Positions 45,395 through 54,531 are shown, counted from the stretch's first letter. The stretch: DNA of 64,000 nucleotides from Bacillota bacterium (GCA_023433505.1 JAEZCO010000054.1:117990-181989), one strand, 5' to 3'. The notes: a model not told the origin generated them from the sequence alone. A program made the numbers and translations.

Positions 45395-45495
45395 AAAATG
45401 GGCTACCGCCCATACCCCAACAAAGGAACTTACTTGCCGCTCTGTTAGATTATTTTCTTGCTTTTTGTTGCACTTTAGCGGCAATAAGTTACTAA
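45391..45495. repeat. Approximately 99-bp insertion flanked by TACTAA repeats
   Basis: Compared with the matching region before the second LacI gene, this leader carries an extra stretch bounded by TACTAA (45391-45396 and 45490-45495). Inside is an inverted repeat, AACTTACTTGCCGCT (45427-45441) and AGCGGCAATAAGTT (45477-45490). It looks like a small mobile or MITE-like insertion, but its ends are not matching terminal repeats. Confidence 0.4.
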
Positions 45496-45536
45496 TTGGG
45501 TAATTCTAGTTATTTTATAAATTAAGAGGCGATACT

Positions 45537-46541
45537 ATGGCTGTTAGAAAACCATCAATGCAAATGATCGCGGACAGACTTGGCGTATCAAAGGTTTCCG
45601 TTTCGAAGGTGCTCAACAACCAGGACGGCATCAGCGCGGAGCTGCGCCGGCAGGTCTTGCAGGTCGCCGAAGAGCTGGGCTACATCAATTCAAGGCAGAC
45701 GGTCACCGAAACATACCGGCTGGCTTTTTTAGTCCCGAAGCATTATTTCTTCCTGGAAAATGAACGGTTTTATACCACCATCTATTACTATTTCAACCGG
45801 GAATGCATCTCCCGGCAATTTCCGCTGTCGCTTTTCGTGATCAGTAAAAATGAAGAGGATCAGCTGATTTTGCAGCCGTCACTGACAAAAGACAATTTCG
45901 ACGGCCTGATCATCACGGGAGAAATGAACGAAGCCTATCTCAAAGCGTTGATGGACCTGAGGATCCCGGCCATCACCGTGGACTTTTACAAGCAGCATCT
46001 GGTCACCGATTGCATACTGACTGACAACTTTTATATTTCTTATTCCGCCACCAACCATCTGATTGATATGGGACATAAAGACATCGGCTTTGTCGGCAAT
46101 CCAAAATGGACCTCCAGTGTCATGGACCGTTTCTTCGGTTACCAGAAGGCCCTGATGGCTGCCGACCTCCCCTACCGGAGCGAATGGAACATCAGCAACA
46201 ACGATCCCATGGGAGGCTATACTTCCGACATACCCCTGCCTGAAGTGCTTCCCACCGCCTTTGTGTGCCACTGCGACATGGCGGCCTATTACCTTATCAA
46301 AACCTTAAAGAACCGCAGGCTGAATATCCCCGGAGACATCTCCGTCATCAGCTTTGACAATACGGAGCTCAGCCAGAACAGCGAGCCGTCGCTGACCACC
46401 GTGAATATCGACAAACATGAATTTGCACGTAAGGCGCTGGAAAAGATCATCCTGCGCGCCCAGGACCCTCACAAGCCCGCGGAGCGTATCTTCGTCTCCT
46501 CACAGCTCGTTCACCGTGATTCTGTCCGCCGCCTTTTGTAG
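45537..46541 (+). CDS. LacI-family transcriptional regulator (first copy)
   Basis: A 334-aa protein: LacI-type helix-turn-helix at residues 5-30 (MQMIADRLGVSKVSVSKVLN with NNQDGISAELR) and a periplasmic-binding-like effector domain. It is roughly 90% identical to the product of 47614-48615. Divergent from the GH130 operon, with operator-like sequences in the shared control region, so it should respond to a sugar from that pathway. AGAGG precedes the ATG, and the leader is about 140 nt. Confidence 0.93.
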   Translation: MAVRKPSMQMIADRLGVSKVSVSKVLNNQDGISAELRRQVLQVAEELGYINSRQTVTETYRLAFLVPKHYFFLENERFYTTIYYYFNRECISRQFPLSLFVISKNEEDQLILQPSLTKDNFDGLIITGEMNEAYLKALMDLRIPAITVDFYKQHLVTDCILTDNFYISYSATNHLIDMGHKDIGFVGNPKWTSSVMDRFFGYQKALMAADLPYRSEWNISNNDPMGGYTSDIPLPEVLPTAFVCHCDMAAYYLIKTLKNRRLNIPGDISVISFDNTELSQNSEPSLTTVNIDKHEFARKALEKIILRAQDPHKPAERIFVSSQLVHRDSVRRLL

Positions 46542-46582
46542 TTTTTATTTCTTTGCCCTTATATCCTGGCGAAAGCCACCGG

Positions 46583-46603
46583 ACCCGATGCCGGGCACCG
46601 GGT
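46583..46603. terminator. Possible bidirectional terminator between LacI and SGNH genes
   Basis: ACCCGATGCC and GGCACCGGGT pair with one mismatch and a very short loop, in the 82-bp gap between convergent genes. No strong T run on either side. Confidence 0.3.
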
Positions 46604-46623
46604 TTCACAGCCTCTTCGTGGGA

Positions 46624-47286
46624 TTATAAAACAGGCCACGCGCCGATGGATTTGAGAAAAGCCTTGACGATGATAAAATGGCCTACGGGATTGTTCATGT
46701 TGGGATGCACGCGGTCCGCGGAAAAGGCCATGTGATGAAGCTGCTTTTGCGTTTCGTCAAATTCCGCCTGAACATCGCAAAAGACCAGATGGTATTCTAA
46801 GGCCAGCTGCCGGACGGCATCCGCATACCGGTGAACCATGGAGGTCATGGGGTCGCCGGTGTTCCCATCGATATAAAACGGCGTCATCAAAACCATTCCT
46901 TTCACCTGGGGCAAAGACACCTCTATGAGCTTACGGTAGGTGGATACGTACTCTTCATACCCCACTGCCAGCTCCGGTTTAAACGGGTTGTCAAAATGCC
47001 TCCAGACATCGTTGATGCCGATCATCACCGCTACCCAGCCGGGCTTCTGATCAATCACATCGGATTGCCAGCGCGCTTCCAGATGACGGATGGTATCCCC
47101 ACCCACGCCGGCATTCACCACCCGTATTTGCCGGTCGGGAAAATACCCTGTGAGCATGCCCTCCAGCAGCATTACGTAGCCGGTGCCAAGACCTACCGGG
47201 GCTTCGCCCACCGGGCGGAACCTCCCGAAATCCGTAATGGAATCTCCGATAAAAAGCAGTTTGCTCCCTTTGTCAATTTTCATCAT
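46624..47286 (-). CDS. SGNH/GDSL-family esterase
   Basis: A 220-aa SGNH hydrolase: block I LLFIGDSITDFG (catalytic Ser16), block III VMIGINDVW (Asn92), and block V ADRVHPN (Asp191, His194). Gly in block II (NAGVGGDTI) is also present. No signal peptide, so cytoplasmic. Such proteins in sugar loci usually remove acetyl groups from oligosaccharides such as xylan or mannan. It is controlled by a promoter/operator region nearly identical to that of the GH130 operon, so both belong to one regulon. Confidence 0.88.
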   Translation of the reverse strand: MMKIDKGSKLLFIGDSITDFGRFRPVGEAPVGLGTGYVMLLEGMLTGYFPDRQIRVVNAGVGGDTIRHLEARWQSDVIDQKPGWVAVMIGINDVWRHFDNPFKPELAVGYEEYVSTYRKLIEVSLPQVKGMVLMTPFYIDGNTGDPMTSMVHRYADAVRQLALEYHLVFCDVQAEFDETQKQLHHMAFSADRVHPNMNNPVGHFIIVKAFLKSIGAWPVL

Positions 47287-47346
47287 AATTTTTCTCCAGT
47301 AAAAATTAAATTTTAACCCATATTTGCCTTTGTATTTGTTAACTTA

Positions 47347-47406
47347 TTGTGACGTTACCTTTTTAAATTGTAATTTTATTTAACTATATTTACTTAATTT
47401 TGTCAA
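47347..47406 (-). promoter_or_regulatory. Promoter and probable LacI operator of the SGNH gene
   Basis: On the minus strand TTGACA (47401-47406) and TTAAAT (47378-47383) are 17 bp apart, with TTGTGACGTTACCTT at 47347-47361 (plus strand). Sequence and spacing nearly match the region at 45168-45227. Confidence 0.65.
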
Positions 47407-47525
47407 CAGTATATTTACTGTTTTTCCCCATGTTCCACCGGTTTTCTCTTCCTTCGTTAAGTTCGCCAAGTAAAACCCCATGCGTATTCCGGCACATGAA
47501 GGACATTTAGCGCTTAAGATTGACA

Positions 47526-47569
47526 TTTGTAAAGTTACGATTTACATTTAAAAATATTCATGTTATACT
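47526..47569 (+). promoter_or_regulatory. Promoter and dyad operator of the second LacI gene
   Basis: TTTACA (47541-47546) and TATACT (47564-47569) are 17 bp apart, and the dyad TGTAAA-N7-TTTACA (47528-47546) is unchanged from that before the first LacI gene. The leader here is about 99 bp shorter. Confidence 0.6.
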
Positions 47570-47613
47570 GGTTGGGTAATCCAGATACTTTATCAATAAA
47601 AAGAGGCGCAACT

Positions 47614-48615
47614 ATGGCTGTTAGAAAACCCTCAATGCAAATGATCGCAGACAGACTTGGGGTATCAAAGGTTTCTGTCTCCAAGGTGCTCAACAACCAG
47701 GACGGCATCAGCGCGGAGCTGCGCCGGCAGGTATTGCAGGTGGCCAATGAGCTGGGCTACATTAGTTCCAGGCAGGCGGCCGCCGAAACATACCGGCTGG
47801 CTTTTTTGGTCCCAAAACATTATTTTCTGCTGGAAAATGAACGGTTTTACACCACCATTTATTACTACTTCAACCGGGAATGCATCTCCCGGCAGTTTCC
47901 GCTGTCGCTTTTCGTCATCAGTAAAAACGAAGAAGAAAATCTGATTTTGCAGCCTTCGTTGACAAAAGACAATTTCGATGGCCTGATCCTTGCGGGCGAA
48001 ATGAACGGGGCCTATCTCAAAGCGCTGATGGACCTGAGGATCCCTGCCGTCACCGTGGACTTCTACAAGCAGCATCTAGTCACCGATTGTATCCTGACAG
48101 ACAATTTTTATATTTCCTACTCCGCCACCAACTATCTGATTGATATGGGGCATAAGGACATCGGCTTTGTGGGCGATCCGAAAGAGACCTCCAGCGTCAC
48201 CGACCGTTTCTTCGGCTACAGGAAGGCTTTGCTGACGGCGGACCTGCCCTACCGGAGCGAATGGAACATCCTCAACAACGACCCTGTGGGAGGCTATACT
48301 TCCGACATAATCCTGCCAGAGGTTTTACCCACCGCCTTTATGTGTCACTGCGACATGTCGGCCTATTACCTGATCAAAACCTTGAAAAAAAGCGGGTTGA
48401 GGATTCCCGAAGATATCTCCGTCATCAGCTTTGACAATACCGAGCTCAGCCAGAACAGCGAGCCAGCGCTGACCACCGTCGACATCGACAAGCGCGAATT
48501 CGCCCGCAAGGCGCTGGAAAAGATCATCCTGCGCGCACAGGATCCGCTCAAGCCTGCGGAGCGTATCTTTGTGTCTTCACAGCTTGTACACCGGGATTCC
48601 GTCCGCAGCCTTTGA
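47614..48615 (+). CDS. LacI-family transcriptional regulator (second copy)
   Basis: A 333-aa protein, roughly 90% identical to the LacI protein encoded at 45537-46541, with the same helix-turn-helix and only scattered changes in the effector domain. Divergent from the SGNH esterase gene. The start is the ATG at 47614 (MAVRKPSMQ), with AGAGG upstream; the longer frame to 47560 is in the leader. Both copies probably bind the same operators, since their DNA-recognition helices are identical. Confidence 0.92.
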   Translation: MAVRKPSMQMIADRLGVSKVSVSKVLNNQDGISAELRRQVLQVANELGYISSRQAAAETYRLAFLVPKHYFLLENERFYTTIYYYFNRECISRQFPLSLFVISKNEEENLILQPSLTKDNFDGLILAGEMNGAYLKALMDLRIPAVTVDFYKQHLVTDCILTDNFYISYSATNYLIDMGHKDIGFVGDPKETSSVTDRFFGYRKALLTADLPYRSEWNILNNDPVGGYTSDIILPEVLPTAFMCHCDMSAYYLIKTLKKSGLRIPEDISVISFDNTELSQNSEPALTTVDIDKREFARKALEKIILRAQDPLKPAERIFVSSQLVHRDSVRSL

Positions 48616-48666
48616 CACCCTCAAAGCCTTCCGCTATTATAATGTACCTTTCGCTATAGTACTAAA

Positions 48667-48705
48667 AAAACCGATTAAGAAATTTACACTCCTTAACCGG
48701 CTTTT
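48667..48705 (+). terminator. Terminator after the second LacI gene
   Basis: CCGATTAAG (48671-48679) and CTTAACCGG (48692-48700) pair with one mismatch around a 12-base loop and are followed by CTTTT. It lies 50 bp after the LacI stop. Confidence 0.65.
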
Positions 48706-48781
48706 CAATCGCAATCTCAATCATTTGCATTGTCAGTAAATTTTGATGTAAAATCCGACATAGGATTATGCCACAGAAGCA

Positions 48782-48810
48782 TTGACTTGGTGCAATAATT
48801 CCATTATAGT
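48782..48810 (+). promoter_or_regulatory. Promoter of the MFS transporter gene
   Basis: TTGACT (48782-48787) and TATAGT (48805-48810) are separated by exactly 17 bp. The TTG start codon lies about 34 nt downstream of the expected transcription start. Confidence 0.65.
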
Positions 48811-48849
48811 GAATGTGGCAGGAAAGAACAGTGCCAGAGGAGTATTGCT

Positions 48850-50028
48850 TTGAGGAATCAGGTCATTCCCAGGTATCCGACATACTTTTTGCTGCTGTAT
48901 GCAGTTACATATATGACAAATGCGGTCTACAACACCTTCATTCCTGTCTACCTGAACAATATTGGCTTCACTCAGACAGCCACAGGTACCCTGCTTGCCC
49001 TGGGACCGCTGGTGGCGGTGGCCGCACATCCTATCTGGGGCCTGGTGAGCGACCGGGCCGTTACAAAGAATAAAATATTAAAAATACTCATCCTCAGCAG
49101 TGCTGCGGCAGTCCTTTTCTATCCGGTTTCCAGCAACTTTTTCTATCTTTTTGCCGTTATCGCCGTGTTTACCTTTTTCCAGTCATCAATAAACCCTTTG
49201 AGCGATGCCATTACATTGGAGCAGCTGGAATCCACAAGGTGGAAATTCGGTCCCATCCGTATGGCCGGGACTCTGGGCTATGCCGCCATGTCAGTGGTTG
49301 CGGGAAGCATTCTGAAGCAGGATATCAACCGAATGTTCATCCTGTATTTTTGTACGGCAATGCTGGCCTTCTTTGCAGTATTCCGGCTGCCTCCGGTCAA
49401 AGGGCACCAATCCGGCGAACGGAAGGTTTCCATTTTGAAATTGTTTGAAAACCGTGAATTGGTGGCTCTGATCATTTTTAACTTTGTCATCCAGGTGACG
49501 CTGGGCTTCTATTACAGCTTTTTCCCCATCTATTACAAGCAATTGGGCGCCAGCAGCGCTCTGCTGGGCTGGGCCATGTTTATCACTTCCATAAGCGAGA
49601 TCCCGTTTCTCCTTTTTGCCGATAAAATAATTAAAAAGCTCAGCATACAGTTCACCTTGATCATCTCCGCGCTGATCATGGCTTTGCGATGGTTTCTTCT
49701 GCATTTTGTAACGGATATTCATGCCATCCTGGCGGTGAATGCGACCCATGGCCTTTCTTTCATCGTTTTTGCCTATTGCCTGGCTACATTTATCAGTAAG
49801 AATGTACCAAAGGAGCTGCGGTCATCCGGTCAAACCATGAATGCCCTGCTTTGCATGGGACTGGCGCGTATCCTGGGCAGCATCCTCGGAGGCGTCACCA
49901 GCGATGCCCTCGGGATTAAGCAGGTTTTTCTCTATACTGCCCTGATAAATTTTGCAGCCGCTTCCATTTTCGCTATCATCATTTTACTTCATAAAAAGAA
50001 AACTCATGATCTGCCTTTAACCCAATAA
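48850..50028 (+). CDS. Major facilitator superfamily transporter
   Basis: A 392-aa protein with about 12 membrane segments in two halves separated by a charged loop near residues 180-200. N-terminal features (YAVTYMTNAVYNTFIPVYLNNIGFT, GLVSDRAVTKNK) match the MFS_1-like/LacY-nucleoside-permease-like group. The start is TTG with AGAGGAG 7 nt upstream; no better in-frame start lies nearby. It has its own promoter and no enzyme partner. The substrate is unknown; a sugar or nucleoside is plausible from family and context. Confidence 0.88.
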   Translation: MRNQVIPRYPTYFLLLYAVTYMTNAVYNTFIPVYLNNIGFTQTATGTLLALGPLVAVAAHPIWGLVSDRAVTKNKILKILILSSAAAVLFYPVSSNFFYLFAVIAVFTFFQSSINPLSDAITLEQLESTRWKFGPIRMAGTLGYAAMSVVAGSILKQDINRMFILYFCTAMLAFFAVFRLPPVKGHQSGERKVSILKLFENRELVALIIFNFVIQVTLGFYYSFFPIYYKQLGASSALLGWAMFITSISEIPFLLFADKIIKKLSIQFTLIISALIMALRWFLLHFVTDIHAILAVNATHGLSFIVFAYCLATFISKNVPKELRSSGQTMNALLCMGLARILGSILGGVTSDALGIKQVFLYTALINFAAASIFAIIILLHKKKTHDLPLTQ

Positions 50029-50116
50029 AAATGAAGACGAAACAAGCTTCCGATAAGCGGCAATGCGAAAAGGGGTATCCCGTGGCAGTCGGCACTCTGT
50101 ATTAACATGCCTTCTC

Positions 50117-51244
50117 CTATTGCTGCCGGATATGGATCGCCGATACCTCGGGCCACTCCGCCTTTTTCCGGAGGGTTACGGTAAGAAGCCCATCCGTGAC
50201 CTCAATTCCCTGAACCGTCTTGTCTATGGCAGTATTTTGTCCGCCGCTTTCCTTCACAATATCAAAATCAGGGAGGACAACCCTGTCGTTTATAAGGATG
50301 TCCTGAACCCTCTTGCCTGGCTGGTCAAATCCCTCATCCGCAAATTTCAGCGTCACCTCATAGCTCCCGGGCGGTACGGTAAACTTGAATACGATATTCC
50401 CGCCGTCCGGCTCCAGGATGTAGTAGGAATACAGGAGCGAGTCCCGGGTGCCGGCGATGTCCCTGCCGGTGTTGTCTTCCCAGAACCTGCTGGCATAGCC
50501 CCATCCTCCTTTTTCGTACTTTTTACAGGGTACCCAAACATTCCCTTCGCTGTCGGTATAGCTGCCGCTTATTGAACCGCAGCAAACCCGCAGTTCATAC
50601 TTTCCTTTGGTGTTGAATTCAGTGATGGGCGGATTCTTCATATAATCCAGCATATTGTAGACCATGATTGCCGCATCCATGCGTTTTGCCCTGTTCTTCC
50701 CATCATAGCCCCTGTCATTGACCCCTTCCGCTATTCCCAAACCAGAGAGCACTCCGTCGGGGATATCGTTGTTTTTCATAAAGAAATATGCGTTGTTAAT
50801 GAACCCGGCGAGTTCATCCAGGGTAATTCCTTCCTCCGGCAGGAAGGCATCCTTTGCCGCCGGCGTCATAATCCCCGCCTTAGCCACCGCTTCCACCCAG
50901 GGTGTGAACCAATCCTCCGCCCCTACGTCCTTGTATTTGCCCGAATGCTTCTGGCCTTTCAGTTTCAATGCGCGCGCAATCATCACTGCGGCTTCCGCCC
51001 GGGTTGTTTCCGCCTCAGGATGGATTTCAGGGCCCTTTTCCCCGAAAACGCCATGGGCCAGTATGCCGGCGGCAGTGCACCGGTCAATGTATTCTTTGCC
51101 CGGATATCCCGCCGGCACGTCGTCAAAACAAGCCCATACCTCCGTGTCGGCCTGCGTGGCAAGAAACATATAGGTCTCGTTTCCCGGCAAATCCGTTACC
51201 GTATAGGACCTTTGCATAGATTTCAGCGGTATGACCCTTCGCAA
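50117..51244 (-). CDS. C-terminal part of frameshifted glycosidase: three SLH repeats and malectin domain
   Basis: This open frame continues the gene at 51223-52524 after a one-base shift in an A5/T5 run (51267-51271). Its first residues (RRVIPLKSMQRSYTVTDLPGNETYMFLAT) match the end of the glycosidase domain of the paralogue at 57714-59510. Next come three SLH repeats (FDDVPAGYPGKEYIDRCTAA, YKDVGAEDWFTPWVEAVAKA, and a weaker third ending AKRMDAAIMVYNML), then a malectin-like carbohydrate-binding domain (YELRVCCGSISGSYTD to EVSAIHIRQQ). The SLH repeats would anchor the protein to the cell wall. The TTG at 51244 is probably not a true start. Confidence 0.8.
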   Translation of the reverse strand: MRRVIPLKSMQRSYTVTDLPGNETYMFLATQADTEVWACFDDVPAGYPGKEYIDRCTAAGILAHGVFGEKGPEIHPEAETTRAEAAVMIARALKLKGQKHSGKYKDVGAEDWFTPWVEAVAKAGIMTPAAKDAFLPEEGITLDELAGFINNAYFFMKNNDIPDGVLSGLGIAEGVNDRGYDGKNRAKRMDAAIMVYNMLDYMKNPPITEFNTKGKYELRVCCGSISGSYTDSEGNVWVPCKKYEKGGWGYASRFWEDNTGRDIAGTRDSLLYSYYILEPDGGNIVFKFTVPPGSYEVTLKFADEGFDQPGKRVQDILINDRVVLPDFDIVKESGGQNTAIDKTVQGIEVTDGLLTVTLRKKAEWPEVSAIHIRQQ

Positions 51245-52524
51245 TCCGTCATACCCATAGACCCGTAAAAAGCGGAGCCGGGCGGAATCCCCTTGCAGGT
51301 ATATTCCGTGTTCTTATGGTTGGTCCAGTTGCTTCTGCACTGCCATACCCAGAGCTTTTTCCCTTCTCCGCTCAGCACGAATTCGCCGGTGCCCTTGGGG
51401 TCCAGCGATTCAAAATGCAGCCCCTGTGTGATGTCGTTGGCCAGCTTCAAAGTCGCGGCGCGCGCATAGGGCGTCCAGGGGTCCATCCTGGAGACCAGCC
51501 CGTAGTCCGCATAGGCCTCCTTGGTCTTGCACAGATACCAGGGCATGGCAAATTGCGTTGCAGAAGTGCTGCCGTCATTCTTAACAACGCCGAAATGGTC
51601 CCAGACCCCCGTTAACAACTTTTGGGCCGCCGACGCCTCGGTAATTCCTCCGTTTTTCCCCTGCAACTGGTCCGACTGCATGAATTCGGTACAATAGAAA
51701 TTGATATCTCTTGTAATACCGCATTCCTTTTTGACCGCATCAAAAGCATACTGGGCCGAACGCTCATAATAGCCGATGGACGCATAGGTGTCGTCATAAT
51801 AGGTATGCAGGTCTATGCCGTCCAGCGTCCCGTCGTTCCATAAGGGTGCCAGGGCCACGGCATAGCCGCCGCAGGTATAATCCTGCTTTGCATTGGGCCC
51901 GCAAAAACCGCCGGGAATTGCCTTCAGGTTTTTATCCGCCGCATGGACGCCATCGGCAAAACCCCGGAGGGCATTTTTATATTCTTCGGGCTTGACATCG
52001 TTGTTATAAACATTGTCCGGTTCATTATAAGCCTCGTATACCGTAACACCCCAGGTGTCGGGAATGCCGTTCTCCCGTCCGAAGCTCCCTCCGGGCATGA
52101 ATCTCTCCGCAAAGGCTTTGCCGATGGCAAACCATTTATTATAGTCCCCGAGAGGGCCGTCGTTCTTTTTCATGTATTCGAAAAGAAACATGGGCCGGAT
52201 CCCATGCCGATAGCATTGCAGGATTGCTTCGTCGGCAGCTTTGGCCTCCGGACGGTTATCAGGATAATACCGCCCCGGCATGACGGCCACTCTGGCCCAG
52301 GTCACACCGCAAGCATTAAACGCATTCAAATACGCTTCGTTTTCCTCAGCGCTTTTTCCTACTTCTACGTTGCCTGCGCCCATCAGCATCCCTGCCTCCG
52401 CCGAAGCAGCTCCTTCCGTATGCTGCAGGCGTCCCCTCGTTATAAATGCCGCAGCCATCACAAGGATAAGGGCTGCCAGTAAAGAACATAACACAATGAG
52501 CTTGCCGCAATACCTTTTTTTCAT
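51223..52524 (-). CDS. Clan GH-A glycosidase, N-terminal part of frameshifted SLH protein
   Basis: A secreted or membrane-anchored protein: N-terminal hydrophobic segment (about residues 8-28), then a clan GH-A barrel with acid/base Glu168 in AYNEPDN and probable nucleophile Glu280 in FYCTEFMQ. It is paralogous to the glycosidase at 57714-59510, sharing WGVxVxxAxNEPDN, GGFC, LAPLWNDGTLDGI and HTYYDD. The frame stops at 51223 after GSAFYGSMGMTD, 45 bp past the shift, while the paralogue and the next frame continue as VYGYDGLRRVIPL. AAAGGAGG is 6 nt before the ATG at 52524. Last gene of the MalEFG-type operon. Substrate is unclear; xylan- or arabinan-type. Confidence 0.8.
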   Translation of the reverse strand: MKKRYCGKLIVLCSLLAALILVMAAAFITRGRLQHTEGAASAEAGMLMGAGNVEVGKSAEENEAYLNAFNACGVTWARVAVMPGRYYPDNRPEAKAADEAILQCYRHGIRPMFLFEYMKKNDGPLGDYNKWFAIGKAFAERFMPGGSFGRENGIPDTWGVTVYEAYNEPDNVYNNDVKPEEYKNALRGFADGVHAADKNLKAIPGGFCGPNAKQDYTCGGYAVALAPLWNDGTLDGIDLHTYYDDTYASIGYYERSAQYAFDAVKKECGITRDINFYCTEFMQSDQLQGKNGGITEASAAQKLLTGVWDHFGVVKNDGSTSATQFAMPWYLCKTKEAYADYGLVSRMDPWTPYARAATLKLANDITQGLHFESLDPKGTGEFVLSGEGKKLWVWQCRSNWTNHKNTEYTCKGIPPGSAFYGSMGMTDCEGSYR

Positions 52525-52573
52525 TGTTTGCCTCCTTTGCAAAATCCTGGCGGATTCTCCGCTTATTAAGCAA

Positions 52574-53470
52574 TCATCCCTTAATGCCGCTTACGTTCAG
52601 TCCTCCGTCCATAATCCTCCGATGGAGGAAAAGGAAAATCACCGCCGGGGGCAGCATGGCAAGCAGGATGGCAAGCATACGGATATCGGCGGTGACCCTT
52701 GAGATCAGCGACAGGTCGAACAAGCGCACCATCATTGTTTTCATATTCAATTCGTTGATGGTCATGTAGGGCCAGAAGAAATTCGCCCAGGAGCCGTTCA
52801 AGGTAAAGATGGCAACCACAAAAATAATGGGTTTGCTCAGCGGAAGCATAATTCTGGCAAATATGCCGGCCATGCCGCAGCCGTCCAGATCCGCAGCCTC
52901 AATCAGGGAAGTGGGGATACCGTCGAAGAAGCCCTTGAACAGAAGGACAAAAAAAGCATTGGCTCCCGACATGAACCACATGGGAAGAAAGGTGTTGATG
53001 AGGCTGGTATGGAGCAAGGGAAAATGAATAATATTTTTATAAATAGGCACCATGCTTACCGTATTGGGCATCAGTACGGTCCAGAACAGAATCTTCACCA
53101 AAAGCGGGGTCCCTTTGGGCTTGATTTTGGATAACGCGTATCCGAACAGTGCATTAAAAAGAATAGAAAACAGCAAATCTCCCGCTGCCATAAAAACAGA
53201 GTTCATGTAATATTTCAGGAACCCGTACTTGTTCCACACCAGCCATAATTTTTCCGGGTGGAAGCTGTGAGGGAGGATGGTGGGAGCAGCGGCCAGAAAC
53301 TCCTTGAGATCCTTGAATCCGGACAGTATCGTCCAGAGCGGCGGAAACAGGCATATAAGCGCCAGCAAAGCGGCAGCCAGGAACATCAGGCGGTAGAGCA
53401 GCCTGATTGCCGGTTTGTTTAGATTCATTCCGTTGATCAACCTGTTTTTTCTTGATTTGGCATTTTCCAT
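52574..53470 (-). CDS. Sugar ABC transporter permease, MalG type
   Basis: About 298 aa with six membrane segments and the CUT1 EAA loop (LIEAADLDGCGMAGIFARI). It ends RRIMDGGLNVSGIKG, typical of MalG/YcjP-type permeases rather than LplC. I choose the ATG at 53470 (MENAKSRKNR); the ATG at 53485 overlaps the ribosome site region of the next start. Partner of the MalF-type permease 20 bp upstream. Confidence 0.92.
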   Translation of the reverse strand: MENAKSRKNRLINGMNLNKPAIRLLYRLMFLAAALLALICLFPPLWTILSGFKDLKEFLAAAPTILPHSFHPEKLWLVWNKYGFLKYYMNSVFMAAGDLLFSILFNALFGYALSKIKPKGTPLLVKILFWTVLMPNTVSMVPIYKNIIHFPLLHTSLINTFLPMWFMSGANAFFVLLFKGFFDGIPTSLIEAADLDGCGMAGIFARIMLPLSKPIIFVVAIFTLNGSWANFFWPYMTINELNMKTMMVRLFDLSLISRVTADIRMLAILLAMLPPAVIFLFLHRRIMDGGLNVSGIKG

Positions 53471-53490
53471 AGAAACCGTCCTCATTTCAA

Positions 53491-54420
53491 TTATCCATTG
53501 TCGTTATTTTTTTGAATTTTGTAATAGACTGCCGTGGGTACCACCAGCATGACGAACACAATGACGCCTACTGCGGTCGACCGGCCTACCTGCATATACT
53601 TGAAGGCGTAGGAATAACTTTGGAGCATCAGAGACAGCGAGGCATTGTTCGGTCCGCCGTCGGTCATGGCAAAGGGCTCGATCATGATTTGAAACACACC
53701 GATGATTTGCATGATCAGCATCAGCTCCATGGTGCCGGCGATAGACGGAAGGGTGATCCTCCATAATTTGCTGAACAGGCCTGCCCCGTCAATTTCTGAC
53801 GCTTCATACAGTTCGGAATTAATACCCTGTAAGCTTGCAATATAAATTAGCGTTGTTCCGCCGAATCCTCCCCAGGTCATGGTAATAACAATGAGCATTT
53901 TCGTCAGGTGGGGCTCTTGCAGCCAGCCGCCGGCCGGCAGTCCCGCAATGGCCGCCAGCATATTCAGAAGACCTCCCTGCCCGGGATCAAACACCAGCTT
54001 CCACATTAAAAGAGACGCCATCCCCGGTACCATGGAAGGAAAATAGACCGAAAATTTGAAAAAAGATTGCAGAAGCTGCATTTCATTGATAATGACCGCA
54101 GCCGCCACCGGCAGCAAAAAACCGATAAGCAGGGACCAGAAGCTATAGGAAAACGTGTTTGCCAGGGCTTTCAAAAAGACGGAATCCGTCATTACATCCT
54201 TATAATTTCCAAGCCCGATAAAACTGACAGTTTCATAGCCTTTGGTCTTAAAAAAAGATAGGTAGATGCCGGAAAACAACGGCTGCCAGTTAAAAACCAA
54301 AAAAAATACCACACTTGGCGCAATAATCGCCCATCCGAACAAATCTCTTCCGGAGATCCGTAGCCTTCCTCCCATCCTGCTTTTGATCCTCCGTCCCGTC
54401 GCTGCCTCCAAAATATTCAT
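53491..54420 (-). CDS. Sugar ABC transporter permease, MalF type
   Basis: About 309 aa with six membrane segments and EAA-loop sequence LYEASEIDGAGLFSKLWRI. I choose the ATG at 54420 (MNILEAATGRR), with AGGAG 10 nt upstream; the longer frame to 54522 runs through the hairpin region. It works with the MalG-type permease and the binding protein encoded upstream. No ATPase gene in the operon. Confidence 0.92.
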   Translation of the reverse strand: MNILEAATGRRIKSRMGGRLRISGRDLFGWAIIAPSVVFFLVFNWQPLFSGIYLSFFKTKGYETVSFIGLGNYKDVMTDSVFLKALANTFSYSFWSLLIGFLLPVAAAVIINEMQLLQSFFKFSVYFPSMVPGMASLLMWKLVFDPGQGGLLNMLAAIAGLPAGGWLQEPHLTKMLIVITMTWGGFGGTTLIYIASLQGINSELYEASEIDGAGLFSKLWRITLPSIAGTMELMLIMQIIGVFQIMIEPFAMTDGGPNNASLSLMLQSYSYAFKYMQVGRSTAVGVIVFVMLVVPTAVYYKIQKNNDNG

Positions 54421-54485
54421 ACGCTGTTCTCTCCTCGTCCCTTTCCGATGTCCTGTAAAAAATGCGCCCAGAGCTAATACCCTGG

Positions 54486-54518
54486 AAGGGCGGCCCGCCA
54501 TTGGGGCCTGCCGCCCTT
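54486..54518 (-). repeat. Hairpin after the binding-protein gene
   Basis: AAGGGCGGC (54486-54494) and GCCGCCCTT (54510-54518) pair perfectly 14 bp past the binding-protein stop. No T run follows on the minus strand. A likely mRNA-stabilising element. Confidence 0.6.
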
Positions 54519-54531
54519 TCATTTCTGCATG

